A stretch of 64,000 nucleotides of DNA, taken from positions 1 to 64,000 of the forward strand of contig WLPU01000001.1 of the NCBI GenBank assembly GCA_009698615.1. The letters run 5' to 3'. Source of the DNA: Actinomycetota bacterium (GTDB lineage Bacteria; Actinomycetota; Actinomycetes; Nanopelagicales; Nanopelagicaceae). The stretch's first letter is position 1. Every line of letters begins with the position of its first letter. The position numbers and the translations under genes were made by a program. Shown here piece by piece: positions 11,779 to 20,665 of the stretch. A model generated the notes under the pieces. That model saw nothing but the letters and a program-made list of their open reading frames with translations, did not search any database and was not told the origin of the DNA.

Positions 11779-12360
11779 ATGACGGTTTCACGTGAAACCC
11801 TCATTGCCCGGTATTTTCCTGGCAAGGAAGAAGCGATCTGTACCTACGCCCATTTCTTGGAAACAGCAGGCATAGAGCGAGGGTTAATTGGCCCGCGAGA
11901 AGGGGACAAAATCTGGGAGCGGCATATATTTAACTGCCTTCCCGTTATTTCCCTCATCCCGGAAGGTTCAACCGTGGTAGATCTAGGCTCTGGGGCAGGG
12001 CTACCAGGGATCCCCATCGCCCTTGCTCGTCCAGATATCACAATGACGCTCATTGAACCCCTCCAACGGAGAGTGGATTTCCTCAATGAAGCAACTTCCG
12101 AGCTAGCAATCAGCGTCCTTCGAGGACGAGGTCAAGACCATAAAATTAAAGTGGACCGAGTAATAGCCAGGGCTGTAGCGCCGATGGCCACACTTAAAAC
12201 GATGGCGTGGCACCTCCTTAAACCGTCAGGTGCGCTTTTAGCCATCAAAGGGGAGGCCGCTGCAGCGGAGGCACTCACGCTTCACGGATGCGAAGTTCAT
12301 GAAATTCAACTAGAAGACCTGGCGTTAGGACGAGTTATTTCGCTACATAGACGTGCTTAA
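11779..12360 (+). CDS. rsmG: 16S rRNA (guanine-N7) methyltransferase RsmG
   Basis: 193 aa. It methylates G527 of 16S rRNA with SAM. The SAM-binding loop is VVDLGSGAGLPGIPIALARPD (about residues 67-87), followed by LIEPLQRRVDFLNE. The N-terminal motif ERGLIGPREGDKIWERHIFNCLP is the GidB signature. Its first codons (MTVSRET) contain a perfect parS palindrome, so coding sequence and partition site share bases. Confidence 0.96.
   Translation: MTVSRETLIARYFPGKEEAICTYAHFLETAGIERGLIGPREGDKIWERHIFNCLPVISLIPEGSTVVDLGSGAGLPGIPIALARPDITMTLIEPLQRRVDFLNEATSELAISVLRGRGQDHKIKVDRVIARAVAPMATLKTMAWHLLKPSGALLAIKGEAAAAEALTLHGCEVHEIQLEDLALGRVISLHRRA
11784..11799. promoter_or_regulatory. parS partition site 1 (inside rsmG 5' end)
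   Basis: GGTTTCACGTGAAACC is a perfect 16-bp palindrome that contains the 14-bp core GTTTCACGTGAAAC, the consensus ParB binding site. It lies about 4 kb from the probable oriC and 1.5 kb upstream of parB, as expected for an origin-proximal parS. It encodes Val-Ser-Arg-Glu-Thr of RsmG. Confidence 0.92.
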
Positions 12361-12368
12361 CTAGCCGC

Positions 12369-13292
12369 GTGGATGATTCACGTGAAACAACGCCCCTGAC
12401 TCACAAGAAGGTCATCGGCACCCGCCGCCTTAAGGAGGCGATGGCTAAACCAGCCCACCTTCGTATTTGCACTGTCGCCAACCAAAAAGGGGGGGTTGGC
12501 AAAACAACCACAACTGTCAACCTAGCTGCTGCCTTATCTATGGGGGGTCTTCGCACCCTTGTTATTGACCTGGATCCTCAAGGAAACGCCAGCACCGCTC
12601 TAGGTGTTGAACATCAAGAAAATGAGGGGATTTACGAAGTCCTTATGGGGACAGCGGCAATCACCTCTGTTGTTCAAAAAGTCGCAGGGTTTCCACACTT
12701 AGATTGTATTTCTTCAAACACCGCCTTGGCGCAAGCGGAAATAAATTTAGTGTCTATGGTCGCTCGAGAATTGAGATTAAAAGAGGCGATACAAGAGTTA
12801 GTGATATCTCGTCAAGGTGTAGGGATTGCGTATGACTATATTTTTATTGATTGCCCACCAAGTTTAGGTCTACTCACAGTGAACGCTTTAGCAGCTGCGC
12901 AAGAACTAATTATTCCCATCCAGTGTGAGTATTACGCACTCGAGGGGTTAACTCAACTACTAGAGACATATTCAATTGTTAAGAAAAGACTTAATAGCGA
13001 TCTCAAACTTTCAACAATTATTTTAACCATGTTCGATGGACGTACACGTCTTGCTAACGATGTTGCGGCAAGTGTCCGTTCGCATTTTCCTAACGAACTT
13101 ATTGATATTCCAATTCCAAGAGCTGTAAGAATTTCAGAAGCCCCATCATACGGACAAACGGTAATGACATACGACCCTGGCTCACCTGGCGCGCTCGCAT
13201 ACATGCAAGTCTCCCGTGAAATAGCAGAACGCGGGAAACCATTTAATTCAAATGTAGTAAATATTAATTACAAGAAAGGGGAGATTGCGTGA
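12369..13292 (+). CDS. parA: Chromosome partitioning ATPase ParA (Soj)
   Basis: 307 aa. The deviant Walker A motif KGGVGKTTT is at about residues 40-48, followed by LVIDLDPQGNASTALG and the FIDCPPSLGLLTVNAL motif, typical of chromosomal ParA. The GTG at 12369 is chosen; it is nine bases after rsmG. ParA forms a nucleoid-bound gradient that moves ParB-parS complexes after replication. The first ten codons contain the second parS site. The stop overlaps the parB start by 4 bp. Confidence 0.96.
   Translation: MDDSRETTPLTHKKVIGTRRLKEAMAKPAHLRICTVANQKGGVGKTTTTVNLAAALSMGGLRTLVIDLDPQGNASTALGVEHQENEGIYEVLMGTAAITSVVQKVAGFPHLDCISSNTALAQAEINLVSMVARELRLKEAIQELVISRQGVGIAYDYIFIDCPPSLGLLTVNALAAAQELIIPIQCEYYALEGLTQLLETYSIVKKRLNSDLKLSTIILTMFDGRTRLANDVAASVRSHFPNELIDIPIPRAVRISEAPSYGQTVMTYDPGSPGALAYMQVSREIAERGKPFNSNVVNINYKKGEIA
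12374..12389. promoter_or_regulatory. parS partition site 2 (inside parA 5' end)
   Basis: TGATTCACGTGAAACA differs from the consensus TGTTTCACGTGAAACA by one base. It encodes Asp-Ser-Arg-Glu-Thr of ParA. It is 590 bp from site 1, giving a small parS cluster near the origin. Confidence 0.82.
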
Positions 13293-14149
13293 GTATTAAA
13301 AGAGGCGGACTTGGAACAAATCTCGATGCACTCATCCCTACATCACTATCAATTTCTGGAATGCAAATTGCAGAACAAAATGAAGTTTCAATAGATTCTA
13401 TTTCTCCAAATCCAAAACAACCACGTACTATTTTCGACGAGGATGCACTGAAGGAATTAACTGCATCAATTAAAGAAGTTGGCTTACTTCAACCCCCAGT
13501 AGTTCGAGAAATATCACCAGGACAATACGAATTAATAATGGGAGAACGCAGATTGCGTGCTTCAAAAGCTGCGGGGTTGAAATCTATTCCGGTGATTATC
13601 CGACAGACAGCAGATAATGATTTATTAAGAGATGCTCTTATCGAAAACATTCACAGAAGCCAACTCAATGCACTAGAAGAAGGTGCGGCATACACGCAAC
13701 TGCTCACCGATTTTAACTGCACACACGATGAACTTGCTGCGCGACTTGGAAAGTCACGTCCTCACCTAACCAACACGATGAGATTATTAAATCTTCCACC
13801 AGCAGTGCAGAGAAAAGTAGCCGCTGGTGTACTTTCGGCTGGGCATGCGCGGGCACTTTTAGGGCTAACCGATGAAAGTGAAATTGAGCGCCTAGCAACA
13901 AGAATTATCGCTGAAGGTTTGAGTGTTCGCGCAACGGAAGAGGTTGTGGCTACAGGCAGTTCTTCTAAAAAGAAGAGAACTAATGCAAAGGCGGCGCCAG
14001 CGCCACATCTGATAGAAATTTCGGAGCGGTTATCTGATCTCTATGACACACGGGTGAGTGTTGAATCCGGTAAAGCGAAAGGCAAAATCATTATCGAGTT
14101 TTCAGGGATGGCCGATCTGGCTCGAATTGTGGAGCTGATCGAGGAATAA
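13289..14149 (+). CDS. parB: Chromosome partitioning protein ParB (Spo0J)
   Basis: 286 aa. It begins with the ParA-stimulating N-terminal peptide (KRGGLGTNLDALI). The ParB/Sulfiredoxin-like CTPase domain contains GERRLRAS and ENIHRSQLNALEE. The helix-turn-helix (LAARLGKSRPHLTNTMRLLNLP, about 150-171) binds parS, and the C-terminal part is the dimerisation domain. The GTG start overlaps the parA stop. The gene ends one base before the convergent aminotransferase. Confidence 0.96.
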   Translation: MSIKRGGLGTNLDALIPTSLSISGMQIAEQNEVSIDSISPNPKQPRTIFDEDALKELTASIKEVGLLQPPVVREISPGQYELIMGERRLRASKAAGLKSIPVIIRQTADNDLLRDALIENIHRSQLNALEEGAAYTQLLTDFNCTHDELAARLGKSRPHLTNTMRLLNLPPAVQRKVAAGVLSAGHARALLGLTDESEIERLATRIIAEGLSVRATEEVVATGSSSKKKRTNAKAAPAPHLIEISERLSDLYDTRVSVESGKAKGKIIIEFSGMADLARIVELIEE

Positions 14150-14150
14150 G

Positions 14151-15416
14151 TTACGAAAGCTCCAAAGTGCCACCTCGACGAGCTAATTCTTCATGCACGA
14201 CATGACCCAAAGCCTTTACCCCTTCCCGGATTCTTTCAGGTGTTGGATGGCAGAAAGATAAACGCATAGCCCACGTGCCAAACCCGTCGGCATAAAAGGC
14301 TGTTCCGGGCACGTATGCAACTTTGGCCACAATCGCCTTAGGCATCATTAATTTTGTATCAATTTCCGGAGGTAAATTCACCCACACATAGAATCCGCCG
14401 CCAGGTTTAGTCCAAGTCGCTGAGGCAGGAAAAAAATCCTCTAATGCTTGCAACATTGCGTCGCGTCGGACTTTATATAACTGACAAAACGAAGCGATCT
14501 GATCTCGCCAGGGTTGATTGGCTAGGTAACTAGAAATGGTCATCTGAGTGAAATTAGATGGACAAAGAATGGAGGACTCACTCGCAATTACTAATTTTTC
14601 TTTAAGTGAGGGCGGAACTAACGCCCAACCAACTCGCAAACCCGGAGCAATGGTCTTTGAAAAAGAACCAAGATAAATAACATTCTCACTGTCTTCAACA
14701 CGCATGGCATTTGGTGAAGGGCGGTCAAACCCAAGAAGTCCGTAGGGATTATCTTCGACAACAAAAATCCCCTCTTTTCTACAGATTTCTAAAATCTCGG
14801 TTCGTCGATCGGCAGTTAGCAAAACTCCGGAGGGATTTTGATAATTTGGAATTAAATACAAAAACTTTATTTTGTGGCCAGTGGCCCTAACACTTGTAAT
14901 AGCTTGCCGAAGGGCTTCAGGCACCAAACCTTTATCATCAAGCTCGACATGTACAACTTGCGCTTCGTATTGCCGAAAGGTTCCAAGGGCTCCTACATAA
15001 GAAGGGGCTTCAACTAAAACAACATCACCCGGGTCAATAAAGATTCGGGAGATTAAATCGAGTGCCTGTTGCGACCCAGTCGTCACAATGACATCGTCAG
15101 GGTTTGCGCGAATCCCCTCAAGGGCCATCACTTCACAAATTTGTTCACGGAGTTTGGGATGGCCTTGACCGCTTCCATATTGCAAAGCTTCAGCGCCTTG
15201 ATCGGCTATCAGGTCATGAACTACCGATGCCATCATGTCCATTGGTAGCGCAGAAAGATTTGGCATTCCACCAGCAAGTGAAACAATTTCAGGGCGAGAA
15301 GCTACTGCGAATAATGAGCGAATCTCACTGGCTTGCATCCCTGCAGCTCGCGTCGCAAAACGACCCTCAAGATTTTGCGGGGCACCCACAGATGGGCGAC
15401 GAGTGAGTTCTGACAT
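14151..15416 (-). CDS. PLP-dependent aminotransferase, class I/II (2-aminoadipate/MocR-type fold)
   Basis: 421 aa from the ATG at 15416; a TTG eight codons upstream is possible but less likely. Fold-type I features are visible: VSLAGGMPNLSALP near residue 50, TTGSQQALDLISRIF, IPNYQNPSGVLLT, and the PLP lysine in GSFSKTIAPGLRVGW. There is no GntR-like DNA-binding domain in front, so it is an enzyme and not a MocR regulator. Closest recognisable families are 2-aminoadipate or aromatic aminotransferases (LysN/ARO8-like); the substrate cannot be read from the sequence. It is the last gene of the nudix-murJ-trx-cwlM run. Confidence 0.85.
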   Translation of the reverse strand: MSELTRRPSVGAPQNLEGRFATRAAGMQASEIRSLFAVASRPEIVSLAGGMPNLSALPMDMMASVVHDLIADQGAEALQYGSGQGHPKLREQICEVMALEGIRANPDDVIVTTGSQQALDLISRIFIDPGDVVLVEAPSYVGALGTFRQYEAQVVHVELDDKGLVPEALRQAITSVRATGHKIKFLYLIPNYQNPSGVLLTADRRTEILEICRKEGIFVVEDNPYGLLGFDRPSPNAMRVEDSENVIYLGSFSKTIAPGLRVGWALVPPSLKEKLVIASESSILCPSNFTQMTISSYLANQPWRDQIASFCQLYKVRRDAMLQALEDFFPASATWTKPGGGFYVWVNLPPEIDTKLMMPKAIVAKVAYVPGTAFYADGFGTWAMRLSFCHPTPERIREGVKALGHVVHEELARRGGTLELS

Positions 15417-15454
15417 TGGGGAAGTCTGCCATAGATACAAGCGGCCGCGGAGCC

Positions 15455-16588
15455 TTAGTGACGGATCCCCGCCTTGCGCAGATCGGCAATACGTAAAGTC
15501 CCAGTTTTGGCATCATCTTCTGAGGCTAAATACAAGCGTTGAATTGCAATCACTATCGATTCTGCGACAACATCCCGAAAATCTGCTCGCCCAAGCCGTG
15601 AAGCATCGCCAGGATTTGTTAAATATCCCAGGTCAATACGCACTGTTGGGGCAACAGTTAAGCGCAACAAGTCCCAAGTTTTGGAATGTGTTCGAAGGTT
15701 TAGTAAATCTGTGCGCGCACAAATCTCTCGCTGCACCAACGAAGCAAAACGCTCACCAACAACAGAATGTATTCCGTGAGTTTTACTCCCATAAAAATAT
15801 GTCGCAACTCCATGAGCTTTTTCATTTGGGTACCGGTCGGCATGTAATGAAACCATCAAGTCAGCGTTTGTCTCATTAGATAAAGAAATTCTTTCGGCTT
15901 GCGTCGGAGAATTATTTGCACCCCTTGTAAGGAAAACGCTCACACCTAATGCCAAAAGGCGTCCTTCTAATCGTTGAGCAATGTCATAAACAATTTCTGA
16001 CTCATTAGTTTCATTAGCGCTAACACCTGTGTCATCACCACCTCGACTTGGATTGAGAACAATGACCTTATTAGCTAAAGCGGGCCCGCGGTTTTTTTGA
16101 ATTGCACTTTCGCGCAAAACAGAGGGGGCGCCACCTGAAATAGTTCGAGACAATCGGATGAGAGCAGTGATTGTTGCTGGGCCGCACTTTCCATCTACTA
16201 CAACCCCAACAGATTTTTGAAACTGCTTGACTGATGCTTCAGTTCTAGATCCATAAACTCCATCGACGCGTCCAGAATCAAAACCCATATCAGTAAGTCG
16301 GGCTTGAAGTGTTGCCACGTCATCCCCGTGCATTAATGGAGCCGGTTGCAAATACAAAGACCGATCCCCAAGTTTCCATCGCGCTTCATCGAGGGCACGA
16401 AGCGTCACAGAGTTCACAATTCCTGTCACAGTTAACCCACGGGCTTGCTGAAAGGCACGAACGGCGGTTTCTACCCCGTCATCAAAAACTATTGGAGTAG
16501 AAGTTAAATGCCCAAGCCGGTTGAGAATGTTAATAACATGGGTTGCGACATCACCGCTTGCACCTTTGCCGACGGCGAGATCTTCCAT
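15455..16588 (-). CDS. cwlM: CwlM-like protein: peptidoglycan-binding and degenerate amidase_3 domains
   Basis: 377 aa. Two PG_binding_1-like repeats (about 5-70 and 80-145) precede an amidase_3-like domain (about 170-355). There is no signal peptide. The first zinc-histidine motif of active amidases (DPGHGG) reads NPSRGG, and the usual catalytic Glu (E-x-G-F-x-S/T-N) is Asp in DLGYLTN. The second zinc Glu (SEIVYDIA) and His (SLHAD) remain. Together with location beside trxA-trxB-murJ this matches actinobacterial CwlM, known in mycobacteria as a cytoplasmic activator of MurA that also interacts with MurJ. Enzymatic activity seems unlikely; the regulatory role is inferred by orthology. Confidence 0.85.
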   Translation of the reverse strand: MEDLAVGKGASGDVATHVINILNRLGHLTSTPIVFDDGVETAVRAFQQARGLTVTGIVNSVTLRALDEARWKLGDRSLYLQPAPLMHGDDVATLQARLTDMGFDSGRVDGVYGSRTEASVKQFQKSVGVVVDGKCGPATITALIRLSRTISGGAPSVLRESAIQKNRGPALANKVIVLNPSRGGDDTGVSANETNESEIVYDIAQRLEGRLLALGVSVFLTRGANNSPTQAERISLSNETNADLMVSLHADRYPNEKAHGVATYFYGSKTHGIHSVVGERFASLVQREICARTDLLNLRTHSKTWDLLRLTVAPTVRIDLGYLTNPGDASRLGRADFRDVVAESIVIAIQRLYLASEDDAKTGTLRIADLRKAGIRH

Positions 16589-16608
16589 GTGAACAAATCA
16601 CCCATCTT

Positions 16609-16932
16609 TTAGATGAATGTTTCCAATTCTTTCAATAAAGCAGGCTTTGGTTTGGCACCAATAATTGTCTTGACTACTTGGCCATTCACAAAAACATTGA
16701 GAGTCGGAATTGAAGTAATTCCATACTTAATAGCGATCGCTGACTCTTCATCAGTATTAAGTTTTACAATCTTTAATTTTGCACCGTGTTCATTGGAGAT
16801 TTCTTCTAAGATTGGAGCGACCGCGCGGCAAGGACCACACCATTCGGCCCAAAAATCGACCAAAACAGGTGTTGTGCTTTTCAACACCATCTCATCAAAT
16901 GTTGCGGTTGTAACGGCCTGTGGTGAACTCAT
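16609..16932 (-). CDS. trxA: Thioredoxin
   Basis: 107 aa, standard length. The active site is WAEWCGPCRAVAP (Cys pair near residues 32 and 35) and the cis-proline region is GITSIPTLNVFVNG. It reduces cytoplasmic disulfides with electrons from TrxB, whose gene lies 47 bp upstream on the same strand. It sits between trxB and the cwlM-like gene, as in mycobacteria. Confidence 0.97.
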   Translation of the reverse strand: MSSPQAVTTATFDEMVLKSTTPVLVDFWAEWCGPCRAVAPILEEISNEHGAKLKIVKLNTDEESAIAIKYGITSIPTLNVFVNGQVVKTIIGAKPKPALLKELETFI

Positions 16933-16979
16933 AAATGCTCCTCTTATCTCTATCGACTTAGTAGGTTACTCGTGAAAAT

Positions 16980-17909
16980 CTATTCGTGCGACAAGAAACG
17001 CTCGGCATCAAGAGCTGCCTGACAACCCGAGCCTGCAGCGGTGATTGCTTGGCGGTATCTGTGATCAACTAAATCACCGCAGGCAAAAACTCCAGTCACA
17101 TTAGTGTGTGTTGTGTTGTCCTTTACTTTTACATATCCTTCAGAATCAACACTCACCTGATCAAGAACTAGTTCATTACGAGGTAAATGGCCAATTGCTA
17201 CAAACAGGCCAGTGAAATCTCGCTTGGACTCTACACCAGTAGTTGTATTGCGAAGAGCCAAACTTGAAACCTTTTCTTCACCGAGTACATCTATCACTTC
17301 ATGATTCCACAAAAATTCAATCTTAGGATTTGCAAAAGCACGCTCTGCCATGATTTTAGAGGCACGCAGTGAATCCCGGCGATGGATGAGAACCACCTTG
17401 CTCGCAAATCTTGTTAAAAAAGTCGCTTCTTCTATAGCTGAATCTCCTCCACCAACTACTGCAATTTCTTGATCTCTGAAGAAGAACCCGTCGCACGTTG
17501 CACACCAAGAAACTCCGCGCCCAGAAAGACGCTTTTCATTCTTTAAACCAATCTCTTTGTAAGCCGAACCCATTGCAAGGATCACAGATTTAGATTTAAC
17601 AACATTTCCCGACCCATCTTTCAAAACTTTAACCGAACTCTTTAGATCCATCTCGAGAATGTCATCTGTAATTAAAGTTGTGCCGAATCGTTCTGCTTGT
17701 TTGCGCATTGAGTCCATAAGGTCCGGACCCATAACTCCATCAGTAAACCCTGGGAAATTTTCAACTTCAGTGGTATTCATTAACGCACCACCGGCGGTAA
17801 CAGAGCCTTCATATAACACCGGTGAAAGCTGGGCACGTGCGGCATAGATGGCTGCGGTGTAGCCAGCAGGTCCAGAGCCAACTATTACAACGTTCTTTAC
17901 TTCACTCAC
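16980..17909 (-). CDS. trxB: Thioredoxin-disulfide reductase
   Basis: 309 aa, the low-molecular-weight bacterial type. FAD-binding GSGPAGYTAAIYAARA is at about residues 11-26, the redox-active pair is in CATCDG (about 136-141), the NADPH site is GGGDSAIEEA, and FAD motif II is ACGDLVDHRYRQAITAAGSG. The GTG at 17909 is preceded by GGTGAGGG. A perfect TATAAT on the minus strand lies 18 bp upstream, at the murJ stop, so trxB-trxA may have its own promoter within the run. Confidence 0.97.
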   Translation of the reverse strand: MSEVKNVVIVGSGPAGYTAAIYAARAQLSPVLYEGSVTAGGALMNTTEVENFPGFTDGVMGPDLMDSMRKQAERFGTTLITDDILEMDLKSSVKVLKDGSGNVVKSKSVILAMGSAYKEIGLKNEKRLSGRGVSWCATCDGFFFRDQEIAVVGGGDSAIEEATFLTRFASKVVLIHRRDSLRASKIMAERAFANPKIEFLWNHEVIDVLGEEKVSSLALRNTTTGVESKRDFTGLFVAIGHLPRNELVLDQVSVDSEGYVKVKDNTTHTNVTGVFACGDLVDHRYRQAITAAGSGCQAALDAERFLSHE

Positions 17910-17926
17910 ACCCTCACCATGGTTTC

Positions 17927-17932
17927 ATTATA
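17927..17932 (-). promoter_or_regulatory. Candidate -10 element for trxB
   Basis: TATAAT read on the minus strand overlaps the murJ stop codon. The predicted start of transcription would be about 10 bases before the GTG of trxB, leaving a short leader that includes the ribosome site. No good -35 hexamer was found 17 bp upstream. Confidence 0.45.
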
Positions 17933-19577
17933 AGCGTTTGCCTCGACTATTGAGGACGCGGACCGTTTGGATTTTCACTAATTCACGAGTTACTAAAATC
18001 TCTTCAATCTTCATAAAACGGGCCACAAAATAGTAAAGAATTGGACTAGTGACCATAACCACAATCAATTCTCCCACACGTACCATGATTGAAGATTCTT
18101 GCGTGACCCAAGAAAAATATTGTGAAACAAGAAACAATGGAGCCATCGCAAGAATCGATGCCATAAGAAGCTTCATGTGCTGGGGCATGAAATCGCTTAA
18201 GATTATTGGTCCAGTATGACGTTTAAGCAAAACCAAAGTAAAAACTAAGCCAATAATATAACTAGCAGAAAAGGCAAAACCAAGGCCAATTGTGATCCAC
18301 TGATTCTTAAGTGTCGCCAAAAATAGATAGGAGAGCGCAACCGAGATCACGTTAATTAACAAAATAGAAAGTACTTGAGTCTTGGTATCTTCAAAAGCGT
18401 TAAAACCGCGGATAAGAATGAGATTGATACTAAAAGCCACCAAACCTAAACCGAGTGCCGATAACACATATCCAATATAGGTTGCATCACTTTGGCTAAT
18501 TCCCAAAAATAGAACCCTTGTAATAACAGGACCAAAAAGTAGGAAAGCAACACCACTTGGAATCGTTAGAACTCCCACCATTTTTATCGCTCTAATAAGT
18601 TGGATTCTCACCTCATTCCGATTGAGGTCGAGAGCAAGTTTTGATAGATGGGGCAACAAGGCCGTAATTATTGAAATTGTAACGATTGAATACGGCAACA
18701 TCATAATGAGGTAAGCATTACTAAAAGGCGTGTATCCAACTCCAGTGATGATTCCACTTTTAGCGCTACGCACGGCTGCGCTTGTAGAAACGTTTACGGT
18801 TACCAAATACCCCAATTGTGAAATCAGTACATAAACAAGAGTCCATCCAGCAAGCGTGAATGATTTACCTAACCCATGGAAACCAAGCCGTGGGCGTAGA
18901 TGTATTCCGGTTCGCTTCAACACCGGAATTAGGACTAACGCTTGGATGACGACACCTAAGGTCGTGCCCCATCCCAATATTTGCACCTGCGTATCTGTTA
19001 TTGACGAAAGAGTTAAATGAGGCGCGACAAAAAGTACCAAGGAGAAAACAATTATTACAAAAAGATTATTTAAAATCGGAGCCCACATTAATGGAGCAAA
19101 TGAGCCTCTAGCATTTGCCACTTGCCCCAACATTGTAAATAAACCCAAAAAGAAGATTTGCGGTAAGCAATAGCGTGTAAAGGCTACCGCTAACCGGAAT
19201 TCATTTTCAAAACCGGAGGAGGAAAACTCAGGGGCGTATATACGCACAAGGGTTGGCGCAAAGAGAACGCCAACAAGAACAAGCAACAAGAGGATAAGAC
19301 TTATTGTGGTGACTAAACGCGAAGCAAAACTTTCCCCACCATCATTATCGCTGGAAGAGCGAACAATTTGAGGAACAAATATCGCGGTTAAAGCGCCACC
19401 CACCAGTAAGTTATACAAAATATTTGGCATTGTGTTGGCAACATTGAATGTATCTGCGAGTAATGCTGTACCAAGCACCGCTACTGCTAAAACAATTCGG
19501 ATAAAGCCTGTAAGTCTGGAAAGGATTGTTCCAACAGCCATCACGCTAGATGCGTGAAAGAGATCAGCAGGTTTCAT
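17928..19577 (-). CDS. murJ: Lipid II flippase MurJ (MviN)
   Basis: 549 aa, with about 14 hydrophobic segments spread over the length. The N-terminal pattern SSVMAVGTILSRLTGFIRIVLA and the segment FNVANTMPNILYNLLVGGALTAIFVP are MurJ signatures. It flips lipid II for peptidoglycan synthesis. The C-terminal pseudokinase extension of mycobacterial MviN is absent. The ATG at 19577 overlaps the stop of the DUF6049 gene (ATGA). No sigM-type sigma factor lies between it and trxB, unlike mycobacteria. Confidence 0.95.
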   Translation of the reverse strand: MKPADLFHASSVMAVGTILSRLTGFIRIVLAVAVLGTALLADTFNVANTMPNILYNLLVGGALTAIFVPQIVRSSSDNDGGESFASRLVTTISLILLLLVLVGVLFAPTLVRIYAPEFSSSGFENEFRLAVAFTRYCLPQIFFLGLFTMLGQVANARGSFAPLMWAPILNNLFVIIVFSLVLFVAPHLTLSSITDTQVQILGWGTTLGVVIQALVLIPVLKRTGIHLRPRLGFHGLGKSFTLAGWTLVYVLISQLGYLVTVNVSTSAAVRSAKSGIITGVGYTPFSNAYLIMMLPYSIVTISIITALLPHLSKLALDLNRNEVRIQLIRAIKMVGVLTIPSGVAFLLFGPVITRVLFLGISQSDATYIGYVLSALGLGLVAFSINLILIRGFNAFEDTKTQVLSILLINVISVALSYLFLATLKNQWITIGLGFAFSASYIIGLVFTLVLLKRHTGPIILSDFMPQHMKLLMASILAMAPLFLVSQYFSWVTQESSIMVRVGELIVVMVTSPILYYFVARFMKIEEILVTRELVKIQTVRVLNSRGKRL

Positions 19578-20665
19578 GTTCGAGCCCTCCTCACCCTACG
19601 AACACTTTGAGTTATCGCACCCAAGAATAGAAGTATCGCCGCACCAGTTGTGAACCAAGCTACAGCCGGGCTGATTACTGACGCGTTTAACGTCAAGACC
19701 GTGGAATCACTAATCCCGTCACCGTGAGAATTGATAAAACTTCCGACTATTGCAGTGGTGCCTGATGCAATGACAGTAATAGGAACAGAGAGTTGAGTTT
19801 TTGATTTTGGCGCTAAGGAAACTGGTGGGACTTTTCCTATTTGAATTCGCGAATTAATTGGCTGCAAATCCAACGTGACGGTGATGGGGGTTGCATAGTC
19901 GTTGACAAGAGTAATTGGGAGTTTCTCTTTAGCCGAGGTAAGTCGGTATTTTCCAGAAACTATCCTTAGTTTATGTCTTTGCTCAATCACTGCGGCATCC
20001 GCGCTCTGGGTCAAGGTGAGACGTTCTGACTTGGAAATATCAGAGGAGAGTAAAGTGGCCAAACTAGATCGCAACGAATCCAATTGTTCTGCCGGAATCA
20101 CAGTACTTAGCACGGCTAATGTGCGGCGGTTAAACGTGTACGTCCTAATGGTTTCCGCGGGGATCGTGTCATTACTTGCACCCCATGTAACTGCAACCTC
20201 AATTTGAACCCTATTTCCAAGAAAAGCCTTTAGTTTCTTCTGACTTGCCTCAGAATAATAACGAAGTTCACTTGGTGCTAAACGGGTGGCTAAGGAAACT
20301 ATTGGGTGCCCATAAGGGACCGCAGTCACATTGTCATAATTTGTAATTGCTTTTAATTGTGACAACCATGCCCGGGAAACCAAGTTATCTACAGGTAGAG
20401 CTAACACATCATCAATTAGCGCCGGATCAATAGCCCATGTGCGGGGGCGATAAGGAGGAAAATAAACTAAAGCACCAAGACGCCCTGTTGGCTGTAGAGC
20501 CGCAGTCAAATCCTCATCAATAAATTTTCCACTTAGATCACGATGTGGAGGTTCTATTAAAAAAATAGTGTTAGGTGTTGCAGCATTAGCATTCTGCGAG
20601 AGAAGTACTATAGGAAAACTAAACAATAGAACTAAAACAATTGCGGTCAAGCGATTCAATTTCAT
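19574..20665 (-). CDS. DUF6049 family secreted/membrane protein
   Basis: 363 aa. An N-terminal signal peptide (LTAIVLVLLFSFPIVLLSQNANA) is followed by an extracellular part. This includes an Ig/NPCBM-like beta-rich stretch (about 235-325, with ITLVNDYATPITVTLDLQP), and a C-terminal membrane helix (AVAWFTTGAAILLFLGAI) precedes a basic tail. Position between murJ and the nudix gene matches Rv3909 of mycobacteria, but this copy is roughly half that length. Function is unknown; genetic linkage suggests a role in the cell envelope. It overlaps both neighbours by 4 bp. Confidence 0.75.
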   Translation of the reverse strand: MKLNRLTAIVLVLLFSFPIVLLSQNANAATPNTIFLIEPPHRDLSGKFIDEDLTAALQPTGRLGALVYFPPYRPRTWAIDPALIDDVLALPVDNLVSRAWLSQLKAITNYDNVTAVPYGHPIVSLATRLAPSELRYYSEASQKKLKAFLGNRVQIEVAVTWGASNDTIPAETIRTYTFNRRTLAVLSTVIPAEQLDSLRSSLATLLSSDISKSERLTLTQSADAAVIEQRHKLRIVSGKYRLTSAKEKLPITLVNDYATPITVTLDLQPINSRIQIGKVPPVSLAPKSKTQLSVPITVIASGTTAIVGSFINSHGDGISDSTVLTLNASVISPAVAWFTTGAAILLFLGAITQSVRRVRRART

